DNA from: Perkinsus olseni
Lineage: Eukaryota > Perkinsozoa > Perkinsida > Perkinsidae
DNA: 64,000 nucleotides
Assembly: GCA_013115135.1 (NCBI GenBank)
Contig: JABANP010000176.1
Coordinates: 1 to 64,000, forward strand
Direction: 5' to 3'
In this document: one piece after another, positions 1 through 11,163 of the stretch
Layout of the letters: the number at the start of each line of letters is the position of its first letter
Position numbering within the stretch: position 1 is the stretch's first letter
Notes under the pieces: model-generated
The model's input: only the letters and a program-made list of their open reading frames with translations
The model's database searches: none
What the model was told of the DNA's origin: nothing
Made by a program: the position numbers and the translations under genes

Positions 1-1179
1 GCGGCGGGTGTCGTGGGTTGCATCTCCAAGCTGGTATAAGAAACATGCTCAGCTCTCTTACGCTTGATGATGCAGTAGGCTATCAAGCAGCATATGAGTA
101 CGAGTAGTACACAAAGCACTACGCCAATACAAATGTCTAGGACAGTCCTTTCTCGGATTGAAGTACCAAAATCGACCGGAACAGAGGGTTACCAGGCTCA
201 TCCCAAAGGATAGGGGGTAAGTGGTGGAATGGACTGAGTCCCAGTCCAGAGGGTCACCGACGACCAAGGCATAATCATGGAAGTTGTAGTTAGCAGGAAC
301 GCGCTTCATGTTGTAGAGGGCGATGTTACCGTATTCATTCTGGAGGACGTCTATAGGCTTGTTAGGGACCATAACCTGCGCTGTGAAATTACCACCAGTT
401 TGGGTGGACCAGGTCGGAGGCACTAGATCGGATACTGTGTTGCAAGCATCGGGCCATCGACACACTCTAGGGAAGGGGACCGAGTCCGGACACTTGCACT
501 TCTGATTGGAGTCAGCTGACCACTTGTCCTGTTGTGACAACATCCACACATCAACATGGCAAGTTTGGCCTTTGTAGTCTGTCCTCACATAGAACTCATC
601 AGTATTGCACCCAATAAAGGAATCGCTAGGCAGCTCATCGCCAACTCCAGTTTGACGGGCAGCTATATGATAACCCGGTCCCATCTTACTCTGAAGTAGA
701 TCCAGTATGTTATCAAAATCACCGCCATACCGTTTGAAGGAAGCATCACAATCGTCCCGCATGAGCCCCACGTCCGCGTCCAGGTCCCAGGGAATTTGAG
801 ATTGATTATGCCTGTACCACCCTAGTAGGGATCCAGATACCAAAAATACGGGCATCTCGAGTTGGTCCATGATTTTGGTGACATCATCAGTAACGTGAGA
901 ATAGCACTCCAGAGCAGTCTCCTGGTTATGGAACAGACCGAACTCCTGTCGATCCATGCACGCCGAGCCATTTATCATGATAGACTCTGCTGGCCAGGGC
1001 CCAAGATCACTGGGAAGGGCGTCGTAGGGGCAGAGGAATATCTGGTCGTCCCTAGCAGTTTGGGGGTAGTCCTCGGGAAGGACCTGTATGTAGGCGTGGG
1101 GAGAGCCTTTGCCTTCGATACTGCATATTAGTAGTGGTAGCAGGAAGAAGAGAAAACGAGGTGATGATGCCACTGGCAT
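1..1179 (-). CDS. LicD/fukutin-like type I membrane protein (3' end runs off window)
   Basis: The start at 1179 gives a signal peptide (hydrophobic FLFFLLPLLICSI) followed by a lumenal region with many cysteines. Two signatures of the LicD/fukutin nucleotidyl/phosphotransferase family are visible: VSGSLLGWYRHNQ..IPWDLDADVGLM near residues 110-140 and CHVDVW near 210, which supply the metal-binding aspartates. Family members move phosphocholine or ribitol-phosphate groups onto glycans in the secretory pathway; the substrate here is unknown. The long open frame stops at 58 after an implausible Arg/Cys-rich tail. A +1-shifted frame over about 170-1 encodes an ideal membrane helix (ICIGVVLCVLLVLICCLIAY) and a basic tail that is still open at base 1. 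A 40-46 nt intron near 145-190 would join the two frames. I infer a lumenal enzyme with a C-terminal anchor. Confidence 0.72.
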
Positions 1180-1199
1180 GGCGGAAAGAGAAGACTGCG

Positions 1200-2103
1200 A
1201 AGAAGGGGGGTAGTGCGCTCAGCTTCACGCAAGGTCCCACGCTGATGATGGAAAATCTTAACAAAATGATAGTACACGCAGCAGTGGTGATTGGTATCAA
1301 CATACAGAAAACAGCAACTCTCCAGCCTCCCGCTACTCCTACCGTCGGGACTCCTGTCTCTGTTCGTCGGTGTGCTTTGGTGTTGGTACATGATAGGTAT
1401 TCCGCTGACACGACTCGGGAAATTGGAAGCCCTTTGCCTGCTCTACCAACCCGTCCACGAGAGACGTCGCCTCCCGCAACATATCCGACAGGTCCAACCA
1501 TAACGAAGGCTGGGTCCTGAATAATGAAAATGGGTCGCTGCATGGGGACCACTGCACTACCCTGTGGCGGCTGATGGCCTGGTGGCTACCATAGACGGCG
1601 CATTGGGTTTACTCGAGTCCTCAACACTACTTCGCTGAACTACGTCTGGTGATAGTATCTTCGATACGTGCCTCGGACCATCATCAACATCGTGCTTGGG
1701 TGTTGCCGAAGAGTCGCTAGCTTCAGAGTCACTGTCGAACTCACTGTCGAACTCCGCTGTGATGTAACTGATGGTGTCTAGTGGAAGGGCTATCTACGAT
1801 CAACAACCACACGCTCACCCCTGCCCCCCATGACCATCCCCACCAGCTGCTGCATTTTCATAAGACTCATCACGATAGTCCGCCATTAGATGCCGTGACA
1901 GAGTCACTATCGGTGGATCTAATCCCAACACTTAGATGCCCCCTAGTAGTATACAGCTGCCACCTAGTACCTATCCCCTCCCTTCTATCATCGTCAGTGG
2001 CGGTGGTGGTTTCCGATCTGCTGTTAGTACTGCTGCTAGACTGAGGTTGCTTGGTCTCATATGAGAGCCTTGTGTCGCAGGGAGGGTCGGGTGATGGAGG
2101 CAT
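1200..2103 (-). CDS. possible multi-exon gene, function unknown
   Basis: Only weak support. The minus strand has several consecutive open segments that look coding: an acidic Ser/Asp-rich stretch around 1590-1760 (AEFDSEFDSDSEASDSS), an amphipathic helix around 1430-1510 (WLDLSDMLREATSLVDG) and a hydrophobic segment around 1255-1320 (VAVFCMLIPITTAACTIILL). Short GT-AG introns could connect them, and one join (a 38 nt intron near 1550-1590) keeps frame. It would lie just upstream of the LicD-like gene and might even be its 5' region. No family was recognised. The exon chain is a guess. Confidence 0.25.
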
Positions 2104-2591
2104 TTAAATAATACAGTACTACTGCAGTTTCTAGTGAGAAGAGTTAATAAGGTGGGATATGGTACACTACACGAGTCGCGAGTGAAACCTTAATGAAACT
2201 ACGTTCACAACGAAACCAGCCCAACGACAAGAAACAGCCCTAGGTGCAGCAGCAGGAACTGTAGGTGGTTAGGAATATGCTCGCCTGCTACGCTAGCCTG
2301 GGAGCAGCTCCGTCGAATCATGATGATGATTGTGACGGTGATGTAGTAGTGAATCTTGCTATCTAATACACCTTCACGCTACACAATGCGTCAGCGCATG
2401 ATCGACAGGCTAGCGTGACCGCGCCGCGGAGACCACGTCACACGACTTGTGCGTCCCTATGGTCTTGTTGGAGTTGAGCCCAGTACTATGATGGCGTGAG
2501 ATATGGGCCTGTCTGGACATTTCGATGTTGGGGACCTTCAGTTCAGATCTCCCGACCCTCCGAGATGCACGAGAGAATACTGTCTTATTTA

Positions 2592-2743
2592 GGGGCAACT
2601 ATGAGTAATTTTTGGGGCGGGCATGAGTAATTTTTGGGGCGGACATGAGTAATTTTGGGGCGGACATGAGTAATTTTGGGGCGGACATGAGTAATTTTTG
2701 GGGCGGGCATGAGTAATTTTGGGGCAAGTCTCAGTAAAATGAA
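2592..2743. repeat. 21-22 bp tandem repeat, about 7 units
   Basis: The unit GGGGCGGACATGAGTAATTT(TT) is repeated head to tail. Units begin near 2592, 2614, 2636, 2657, 2678 and 2700, with a last degenerate copy at 2721. Variation is confined to a G/A in the middle and one extra T. The array sits 100 bp upstream of the VPS50 start, so it could lie in that gene's promoter. The minus-strand open frame through it is a repeat artefact. Confidence 0.93.
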
Positions 2744-2847
2744 GGGCGGCTTATGGAACTTGGGGAGATGGATCGATACATACATATGAGGCCTCGTGTC
2801 ATTGTTGCGAGTCCTCATACAGTTGTATCACCATCCTCTTACCTGTG

Positions 2848-5800
2848 ATGGCCAGAGAGTCCCCAGCATTACTACATATAGCTGAGCTGGATATACCGGA
2901 ACACTTCCTTCCTGTTGACCCTCTGACGGACCCCTGTTATAGACAGTCAGTTGAGGACGAAGGTGGGTGGTGTTATAAGAGGTAGTAGTAGGCAAGATGA
3001 GCAGTGGTATAGGGCCGGCTGGGTAGGTCCCTAGTAGCTGAGCTGTCTACAATGCTAGATCTTGACGAGGATGTGGTAGTGGATATGACCATGTTAAGGG
3101 ATCGTATCAGCCAGTGTGAACGCTGGGAGAAGGCTTTGAAGGAGAGGCTGGGGCAGGAGCTGAGCAAACGGAAGGATATGCTGGCAAAGGGGGATGGCAT
3201 CATAGAAGCAGCGACGAGAGAGGTACTACTAAAACTGCTGTTGGGCTATCTCCCTTGAGCGCAAGGACCACCGAAATCCCCTTCAATTCCTAGGAGCCCG
3301 TACGGCTTGGTGTGGGTTACCTACAACGGTAGTTCAGGTGTGCTTGGCCCTGGCAGCTGCAGTGAACTCCCGTCGGGCGCTACGGGGTCTTGTAGAGGAG
3401 AGAGTGCTGAGCCCCAGTAGGACACTAGCATTGGCACGGAGGAGGCATAGGCTTATATTAGTCAAGAGACGGGTAATAGGCTGTTCTTGATACGCTCTTG
3501 GGTGACGTACGGTGGGTGTGTGCAATACCGTCGAAGGCTGGCTTGGGTAGAAAACAGCCGTCGCCCATTACTGTACCGTAGTCAGCTGTAGCATCCAGGC
3601 CGTAGTGGGCTGATGATGAGCCACCTCATTCCTTGGTGTTGTTGTTGGCAGCTCATCGAGGTGTCGAGAGTCTCTCAAGCCTACAAGGCGTATCGAGTAG
3701 CGTCAAGTATTACTGACTCGATCCGTGCTGCCTTGGAACTACATCAGCTCCTCGACACCGGGATAGAGCTACCCTCTTGGATGAAGGAGGGGAAAGGCAG
3801 TGATTTGGTATCCTAACTACACCCCATTGCTAGGCTTCCTCCTCACTGCTTGGCTTAGGCTCATCCATCGGTATTACTGGCGTCAATAGGATCGAGCTTA
3901 TGTGAGAGACTGAAACCATTGGCCATAGTAGATGACCTTAGCGATGTTCGAGAAGGTTACGTAGAAACGCTATCAGGGTAGTAGTTAATACCACTCCTCC
4001 GCCGCATCTCGGCTCAAAGGTACTGGCAACTCATCATGTCCTACAATGACGCCGTTTCAACTAATATCAACCCCGCAGCCGACGTGTGCTCTATTTTCGG
4101 CGATCTCGTAGGCTCCATCACCTCGGCAAGCTCACGACTGCCTTCACACAGGTTGTTACCATAGCCCGCCAGTGCCTGCTCGCTGCTACCAATCGGGGAG
4201 GGCGGGATATGGACGAGTATACTTACACTGGTCGCAAGGCCATGCCGGTCACCGAGCTGTGTCAGCTACTAGACCCTCGAGAGCTAGCGCATTTCCTGCA
4301 TAGACTGTAGTACCACCCCGTGGTCGTAGTTGTATGAGAGAATGTTGGTTTTAGGCTAGAAGTGTTCCTTACTCTTGTTATGCGATACGATAGGCTAGTT
4401 GAATGGCATGAAAGCTTTGATGTAGGGAAGACCGCCGTCGACGCTGGCTCCTCCTGTAAAGAGTTGTACGTTAGGGATGTGATGGTATGGATGATTCGCA
4501 GCTAATCGAGTTCGTCAACAATCTATCTGCCGAACTCACTGCCCGTCGAGAGTTGATACTGGAGCGAGTCTACAAGCAGTTACAAGTGCTATTGGAGTCT
4601 CTCAACTGCCTCATCAGTAAGCCGCGCCTTCGACTTTGCTTTGCTTACTCCAGCCCGTAGTGACTAGCGCTCAGTGGCTAGCCGTGCGGTGTATCGCCTC
4701 GTAGCGGAGCCATCGCCATCAGGCATCATTACTGTGCCAGGTTGTCCTCTCCGTACAGTATCTGATATATGTGGTTTGATTAGAGTATTCAACCACGCGA
4801 GTATGGCTGCTGGGGACGTCTCAGGCTCTGTGGTTGAGGTAAGGTTCATACCACTCCTTTGTATACTCGTAGTTCATTTAGAACATTTCCATGGACATGG
4901 CCTTCCTCTGTTTCTACAGATACTGGATAGACTAGTGCGTAGTGTTGTCCGTGATGTCAGCTTGCGGGTCTGGGATGAGGATCTCTTGCCTCTAGCTCAG
5001 AGGGAATCGTGGAGGCTACTGGAGTCTTCTGATGTAAGCAACAACAACAACTCAAAAGTGGGAACCATCTGCACTGCCTCTCAGCCTTTGATACCGCTAC
5101 CTAAAAGGGTCCGAGTGCTGCCAGTGGAAGCTGGGGACGCTAACGTCTTGTCAAAGCCCTCTATCGAAGCTGCTATCTATGACCCATCTGATCTCAGTGG
5201 GTATGTGCCGTAAATGATGATGCTCTCTGACTGGCAATCCTCAGAGTATCGTCTATGATATCACCAAGATGGCCGATGGTCACCCAAGCCACAGCCAATC
5301 GCATTGGGGAGCTGCTGCAACTAGGAGTTGTTCATCCACCGGTGGGTAGTACTACCCCCCCTGGGGACTGTGACTGACACCAGTCAGGTCCACTTTGACA
5401 TTATCATAGCGGTAACTCAAGTTTTTGAGCTCTACCTCCACACTGTGAGTACCGCACTAGCCTTAGCAGCATGACTACAGTCTTGGGTTGACAGATCTTC
5501 GGCCTCTTCGTAGTGCGGCATCCCACTTTCGATGAGATCGTCAGTGGAGGCCACAACATCAGGGCCGACATCAACGACAGGCATGCCATTTACGAGGACC
5601 ACGACAAATTCATAGCCCACAGGCATTACAGTAACTATGAGTTGCTGCTGTTCGTCTTCGACGATTGCTCTTGACAAGGTACACTGAGTCGGCAGTTTTT
5701 CAAGTTACGGCAGCTAGTGGCCGCCAGTGGCAGCAGATTCCACCGACTGCTCCTCGCCGACGTGCCGCCCGTTCAAAGGTTGGGAATATCTTCTTCGTCA

Positions 5801-6933
5801 TGAGTAGGCATGGTGGATAGGTTTGGACTGAAGGAACGATGCTCGGCCCTAAAGAGCTGCGAGGGCCTCCTCGTATCATTGCGGTATCACTTGGACAATA
5901 TTGAGATAATTGAGGAAATGCAAGAGAGGCAAGATCTCGGTAGCGCAGAATTAACACTACCAGCAGTTTGGCTGGTGTTAGGTACGTGTCAGAGTTTCTC
6001 TCGACATGCAGTACGATGGTATGCGAGTTGAGGTTAGTGGTCCTCGATGACTGTGCGGGTAGCATTGTTAACAAGCCCCTGGCCGCTTGGACGCAGCGGG
6101 CTTTACGTCGCTTCGCCGCTACTGGTATCGCTAGCAGCAGTGGGCAGTCGTCATCTGATGAGGACGGGAAGGGCGTTCAAGACAGTAACAGCAACGAGGC
6201 TGATACTCTGGTGTCATCGGTGAGTAGGGAAGGGTATGGTATGCGTTGCAAGCCCCATCCTCAGTTGGACACCGTCCTGGCCGATGCTCGTAAAGGCGTT
6301 GATCCCTCCATGTTGCGTCTATTAGCGGTATGCATGTACAAACGCGTCGCTCAGCAGGCAGGCGAGATCACTGGCCTGGTCCGCCCTGTGGACACTGTGG
6401 TCTCAGAGGGCCTACAGGAGTACCACCTATACAGCAGCGTCACCTTGTCGTCACCTACTGCTGTGCAGGTACCTGTCCAACATCTGTGCGTCATTAGTAC
6501 TACCAGAAGGTGATGTTGATACCCACTGGGAAGCTCGCTTGACTGGTGCCTGGGAGCCCGTCTTGGAGTACGCGAAGGCCTTCCGGCTTCGTGAAGGGCA
6601 AGAGGCATGAGGGGAGGTGATCAGCATGATGTTGATGAGTCTAAGTACAGGTGCTTGACTGGTGCAAGGCTCACTCTAAGGAGGTGTCGCTGCGGTTACT
6701 AGCGGCCCTCATCACTTGCGTATGTCCTGATGATGCTATTGAAGGAGGGCTCCTACTGCAGTTGGAGAGGTAAGGGTTATCAGCTATGAATTGGGTAAAT
6801 TGTGGTATTAGGTATGTACTGCAGGAGACTATGGCAGGACGAGATACATGAGCGAACAGTATTATCCCGAGTTTTATCAAGTCTAATTACATGTTTCCGC
6901 AACCAAGGTGTATCCGCGTTGGGCCATGTCTGA
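2848..6933 (+). CDS. VPS50: VPS50/syndetin-like vesicle-tethering subunit
   Basis: A many-exon gene (about 15 short introns) that follows eukaryotic VPS50 (syndetin, CCDC132) from end to end. VPS50 is the subunit that distinguishes the endosomal EARP tethering complex from GARP, and acts in endosome recycling. Exon 1 (2848-2962) joins in phase to 3038-3222, giving an N-terminal coiled coil (DRISQCERWEKALKERL). Next come the Vps54_N-like segment (NSRRALRGLVEERVL..LALARRRHRLI), the marker LLVEWHESFD (join near 4310/4391), the C-terminal domain (HFDIIIAVTQVFELYLHTIF near 5390-5500; FGLKERCSALKSCEGLL near 5820) and the final helices VLEYAKAFRLREGQ and VLDWCKAHSKEVSLRLLAAL. The last exon begins at 6825 and stops at 6931-6933. 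Some internal borders, for example around 3220-3340 and 6600, remain uncertain. Confidence 0.85.
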
Positions 6934-7188
6934 GTCATCTTGCCCATCTTGTGCCATCTTATGGTTTCTTAACGTGCTGCAATTTGGGCAAGATGCGACC
7001 CTCGCGGCGCATCTCTCGGACTACAGGCCACGAAACCAGTGAGAATAGAGCGTCGCGCCGTTCAGACGACAGCGTTTGAATATCTTCGTGGTGCCGTTAT
7101 AAGAACTCCATCATCACAGTGACAGCCCCGCGATATTGGTAGTGTCATCGACTACTACTCATAGTACTATTCATCATCATCACTAACC

Positions 7189-8561
7189 ATGCTACAGCCC
7201 ACGTCGAGTAAGGCAGCAGGCCGTACTGCATCATCGTCGTCGTCAGCTGTTGACAAGCGGTAGACGGCAGTGAGCACAGCGGCATCCTCCATGTGCCCTG
7301 TAGGTACGGGTCTCCTGATCCAGGAGGCATACCTATGCAGCCGATGAGGGGCCCACAGCAACGAGTACGACCACAAGGCGACTTGCTGGACGTATCGACA
7401 GCACCAGCAGCAGCAGAAGCCTCCCCTTCGTCGTCTTCCAGCAAGGACAGGAGGGGCTCCAATACTCTCATGGTGGATCTGGAGGACTCTGTTACAGGAG
7501 CATTGCGGAAAGGTCATGAAGCGGCAGTGACTCTAGATCCTATTAGAGTTATAGTATTCTTCATTGTAATAGTCTCTCTACTTTTCTTCGCTACTTTGGG
7601 TCCGACGATACCATCCCTTCCCCAACACGCGAACAGAGACCTCGAATTGGACTCTGCTGCTGGGCGGGCGTCTGGTGAAGGACGAGGTGCGGCTCAAGGG
7701 GTCTCTTCAGCCTTCCTTAACGCCTGTGCCTCGGCGGACAGGCGGAGCTTCCAAGCGATACTGGAGCGCTATGGGAGAGTCCTCAGTAGTGGCGATCAAC
7801 AGCTATGTATGCATTACGCCTTACAAGGTGGCGAAAAGGGTTACCTGGACATAGTGTCAAGCCTGCTGTCGATGGGGCTGGATCCTGCTGGACAGGATCC
7901 TAGTGGAGTCTCTTTGCTCGAGGTTGCCTGTGGGGAGGGTCGGGTCGAAGCTTTTGATACGATGCTCCGAAGTGATACTGGCTTGTGCAGTAGTGATAGT
8001 CTCTACTACTTCGCTGGGAGAGCACCAACACAGGAAGCTACAAGGCAGCTCGTCGAAGTTATTCGGAAACACTGTGAGAAGCCCAAATCCGGCAAAGGTG
8101 ATGTAGAGGTTGCCGAGGTTCGTGATGACGCACGGTTCGCTAAAGAAGAGGGTAGTCCCGCGAAGGGCAGAAATTACGAATCGGAGTGGTCGGACATGAC
8201 CAATCGTGAGAAGTACTCGAAGGAGTTAGCCTCACTGCAGCTAGAAGTTGAGAAATGGCGGGATAGAGCATTCGAGGCAGCACGTCAGAAGCAGGATCTA
8301 CTGGGCCGAATAGCTCGGCTCGAGGCGCAACTGCAGCAGGCTAAGCAGAAGGCTGATGATCAGACCACCACCACACCACCACATGCTGCTGCTGTGGAGC
8401 ATGGCAAGGAGATGGGGGCCGATGATGAATACGAGAGGCTGTGGAAGGACTCACACTTTGGAGTAGTACCGGACAAGCCCTTGACTGGCGCTCCTGCAGA
8501 CGAGCTCTTAAGTTCACCATTGAGGCCTCCACCGGAGGGACGTAATATGTTTCTAAGTTGA
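7189..8561 (+). CDS. single-pass membrane protein with ankyrin-like repeats and coiled coil
   Basis: The ATG at 7189 and a 44 nt intron (7260-7303) join in phase to a long exon ending at 8561, about 440 residues. In order: a Ser/Ala-rich N-terminus, a transmembrane helix (VIVFFIVIVSLLFFATLG), an alpha-helical region that resembles degenerate ankyrin repeats (FLNACASADRRSFQAILER, GYLDIVSSLLSMGLDPAG, LLEVACGEGRVEAFDTML), a charged linker, and a coiled coil (YSKELASLQLEVEKWRDRAF..RIARLEAQLQQAKQK). The N-terminus lacks a signal peptide, so the helix is probably an anchor. Function unknown. Starting at the internal Met at 7293, as the unspliced frame suggests, would lose the first 24 residues. Confidence 0.72.
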
Positions 8562-8653
8562 CAAGTGCACTCTCTATGGCGATGAGGTTGTTGGGCTTTG
8601 TCAATTCGTGGCGGAATTTTTGACTGGCGTGTCAGCCATCCTCCCTTTTCGTT

Positions 8654-9383
8654 ATGCGAGCCTCCATCAATGCTTTCGAAAGCTTAATCATCAGCTTTGT
8701 GGAGTACTTCGCCTCCGTAGTAATGATAACCCCAGTGAGGAAATTACCGCTTCTCGCAGATGTACCGGGCCTTCTTCTGTCCGGCCAAGGACGTGGAAGC
8801 TGAGGCAGCACCGACTCAGCAACAGGCTGCCCCTGTTGAGGAGACCGCTTCCATTCAGGAGAGCACTGCTCTTGAGGGCAGCTCACCTCAGCCTCGAGTC
8901 CGAAGAGAGCGATCCAAGAGATGCATCTACTGCGGTCATAGGCTGAAGCGTGGTGATCACTCTAGATGCCGGCCCCTCACTCGGGAAGAGAGATTACAGA
9001 TCGAGCCGAGGGTGGGACACTCGATTGGGCTGTTGATAACAGGCGCTGAAAGTGAAATCTGATCGCGCTTTCAGGATAGCCGGTCGGTCGAACGTTCCAA
9101 CGAGCTCAGGGCTCTCCTAAAGGACAAGATGCACGACGGTACTGCTGTGAGGTCCTCACTGTGATCACTCTTCTTGTATCAGTCCGTGACGTCCTCTCGA
9201 TGCTGGAAGACTCTCTAGTGGTCGTCAGAACTGAGGCCAACAGATTGCGCCGTGTGAGGCAGGAAATGATCGATAATGATGACCTTATAAGTATGCTATA
9301 TTGGCCATGTGACTCCCACTGCACCCTCCTCAGGTACCGTGGCTGATAGTGAGGACCTCGAGTTCCTTGCTTCCCTTCAATGA
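8654..9383 (+). CDS. small zinc-knuckle/coiled-coil protein, unknown
   Basis: Exons rebuilt from frame: 8654-8716, then from 8760 after a 43 nt intron, 9074-9139, 9181 to about 9290, and 9334-9383. The product is about 185 residues. It has an N-terminal hydrophobic helix (INAFESLIISFVEYFAS), a Gln/Glu/Ala-rich linker, a basic Cys/His cluster CIYCGHRLKRGDHSRC that fits a C-x2-C-x(8)-H-x3-C zinc knuckle, and two C-terminal amphipathic helices (DVRDVLSMLEDSLVVVRTEA, RLRRVRQEMIDNDDLI) ending in an acidic tail. The exon phases agree at every join. The true start could be an exon upstream (ATG near 8577). No family recognised. Confidence 0.55.
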
Positions 9384-9642
9384 TGGCAGCAACGATCATG
9401 ACATTGTTGTGTTGCTCTCCTGCTGTCTGCGTCCCTCTTAGTGTTGCCTTGTTAATTCAAAGTGAGTTGTGCGATGCCACAGGAGGGTCGGGTAGGCTAA
9501 TCTTTAGACACACTACGACCGAAAAGAATCAATAAAATTAGTTTGGATAAATCAAGTCGGGATTGTGTCAGCAGACGCAATGATATGAGAATTCCGGGCA
9601 AAATTGGTGATCTGGGCATTGCAGCTGCCCGTCTAGTGAAGC

Positions 9643-10498
9643 ATGTCCGATATCGACGAGGAAGAGGACGCTCTCAGGAAGCAGCTCGAAAGCTTGCCCC
9701 CGTAGGCCTTCAATTCCGCTGCCGCTCTGCGTTGAGGACGTCCTTTTCAGGATAAGGATTAAGCAATGCGACTTTGATGACGAACAGACGAACAAGATAC
9801 GAATTCGTAAGCGAGCGGTAGGGGTATAGTCAGTCCTGAGTGTACTCATCCTTAGTGGTGTCGGAGGCCCTAGGCAAACACGCGTTGTCTAAGGATGTTG
9901 CTGAGAACATCAAGACGATAATGGATCAAGATCCACAGCTCAACCGAATACCCGGCAAGGTCCGTGCCTCGCAACTTCTATGATGAGTGTTCGCTATCAG
10001 GGACCATGGCATTGTGTAGTGGGCAAATCCTTCGGGGGTTCGATAGCACACGAGAGGAACCATGCGGTAAGGAATGACTGTTGCCAACATCGCGGCAGCA
10101 GTGGATCTACACAGGTCCTTTTTGATGATATCAACTCCGGCACCACAATACTACTTTTCAAATCGATGGGAGCTCAGCCGGCCCCCTCTGGTAGGCGCTG
10201 GGCAGGACGTAGGAGCACTCCGTGCATGTCCTTCTCAGACGGACCACCTGTACCATCAGCTGCACATGGAGGAGCTACAGGCGGTGTAGGGTTCATCGTG
10301 GTCTTCAATCTATCGGAGTTCAAGTCTGACTGTTTCAGGAGGGCACCGCAGCCGAAGGAGGTTAACCACTTAGACGACGTTTGCTACTGGGCATGTCATT
10401 CGTGTGATTCCAATTGCACGACGATTTTCGTTGCGTTGGAAGAGTCATTCCAAGGGTGGGCTGTGAGGTTGGGCTCTAGCACCTTCGAGCCCTTCTGA
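9643..10498 (+). CDS. LC8-type dynein light chain with C-terminal extension
   Basis: Five exons with in-phase joins start at MSDIDEEEDALRKQLESLP. The body reads as a DYNLL/LC8 chain: KHALSKDVAENIKTIMDQ, then GPWHCVVGKSFGGSIAHERN (the classic WHCIVG..F.S.V.HE block) and DINSGTTILLFKS, the last beta strand. Introns lie near 9702-9749, 9809-9860, 9960-10001 and 10069-10129. LC8 dimers serve as cargo and assembly hubs for dynein and for axonemal and other complexes. LC8 normally ends within two residues of LLFKS. Here the frame stays open for about 105 more residues to 10496-10498. An alternative with two extra introns would end in a short Pro/Gly-rich tail near 10370, so the 3' end is uncertain. 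Confidence 0.8.
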
Positions 10499-10528
10499 TG
10501 AGCAAGCCAACGCATCCAGAGAGCACTA

Positions 10529-10958
10529 GATGATTAGCCAGCTTTGCTGTTTCGGGGTCTTCGCCCTCCCGGCCATCCATCAGCTCACGAGCGGCGCACA
10601 AACATAGGTGGCAAGAGCCCCGCGCAAAGTCGTCGTGCGGCCCAAAAACCCGCAGCACATGGGGATAGTGATCCACTATCAGGGTCTTTCTTTCTCCTTT
10701 CTGTCCTGAGCTGCACTACTGGTGAAATCAGCCTGCCGGCCTCCTGTTGGAGGAGCTCTCATCAACTCCCGTCTTTTCTCAACGCTCTGAGAACGCTTTC
10801 CAACTTGACGCCGTGTCCACGGCGGCGGCGCGCAAACGCTTGACTCAGTGAGCTCACAGGTCTTGTGGTTGTGGTCGGATTTGAACAGAATAGAGCCCCA
10901 ATTTGATGAGCTGCGAGAGAAGGCTAAGTGGAAACGTATCTGGTTCCGGTTCTGTTGA
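10529..10958 (+). CDS. possible small gene, unknown
   Basis: Weak. The ATG near 10529 gives a hydrophobic start (MISQLCCFGVFALPAIHQL). Open segments downstream on the same strand look coding: VVVRPKNPQHMGIVIHYQ near 10630-10680, LLLEELSSTPVFSQRSENAF near 10745-10845, and LNRIEPQFDELREKAKWKRI near 10880-10950, which starts just after a CACAG acceptor and stops at 10956. The minus strand over 10476-10690 is also open (VDHYPHVLRVFGPHDDF...). I cannot exclude a minus-strand gene instead. Confidence 0.3.
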
Positions 10959-11163
10959 AGGCCTTACTGCCGCAGTAGCTGACCATAAGCCAACACGAGC
11001 CTCTAGGTGAGGTGTGCGAGATCCCTCGTCGGCTCGTGCGGCGTTAGACACCCCACAAAGAGCTATTTCTGTGCTGCCGAGTTCCCCAGTGGGAACGAGT
11101 ATACCACCTGTCTAGTGAACCGAGTGGTTGTAACATATCAGTCATCCCTCTACCTTCTGCTCA

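Noticed and set aside
1052..1552. 166-residue minus-strand frame
   Set aside because: It overlaps the LicD-like start and mixes coding-like and Arg-rich noncoding stretches; at most parts of it are exons.
2592..2743. CRISPR array
   Set aside because: Repeats are directly adjacent with no unique spacers, and the genome is eukaryotic.
2585..2818. 77-residue minus frame with repeated ITHVRPK
   Set aside because: Translation of the tandem repeat, not a gene.
8608..8946. 112-residue plus frame beginning with GTG
   Set aside because: No ATG, Arg-rich, and out of frame with the zinc-knuckle gene that explains the region.
10476..10690. Minus-strand frame with VDHYPHVLRVFG...
   Set aside because: Attractive composition, but no supporting exons upstream on that strand; the plus-strand reading has more partners. 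Left unresolved and mentioned only as an alternative.
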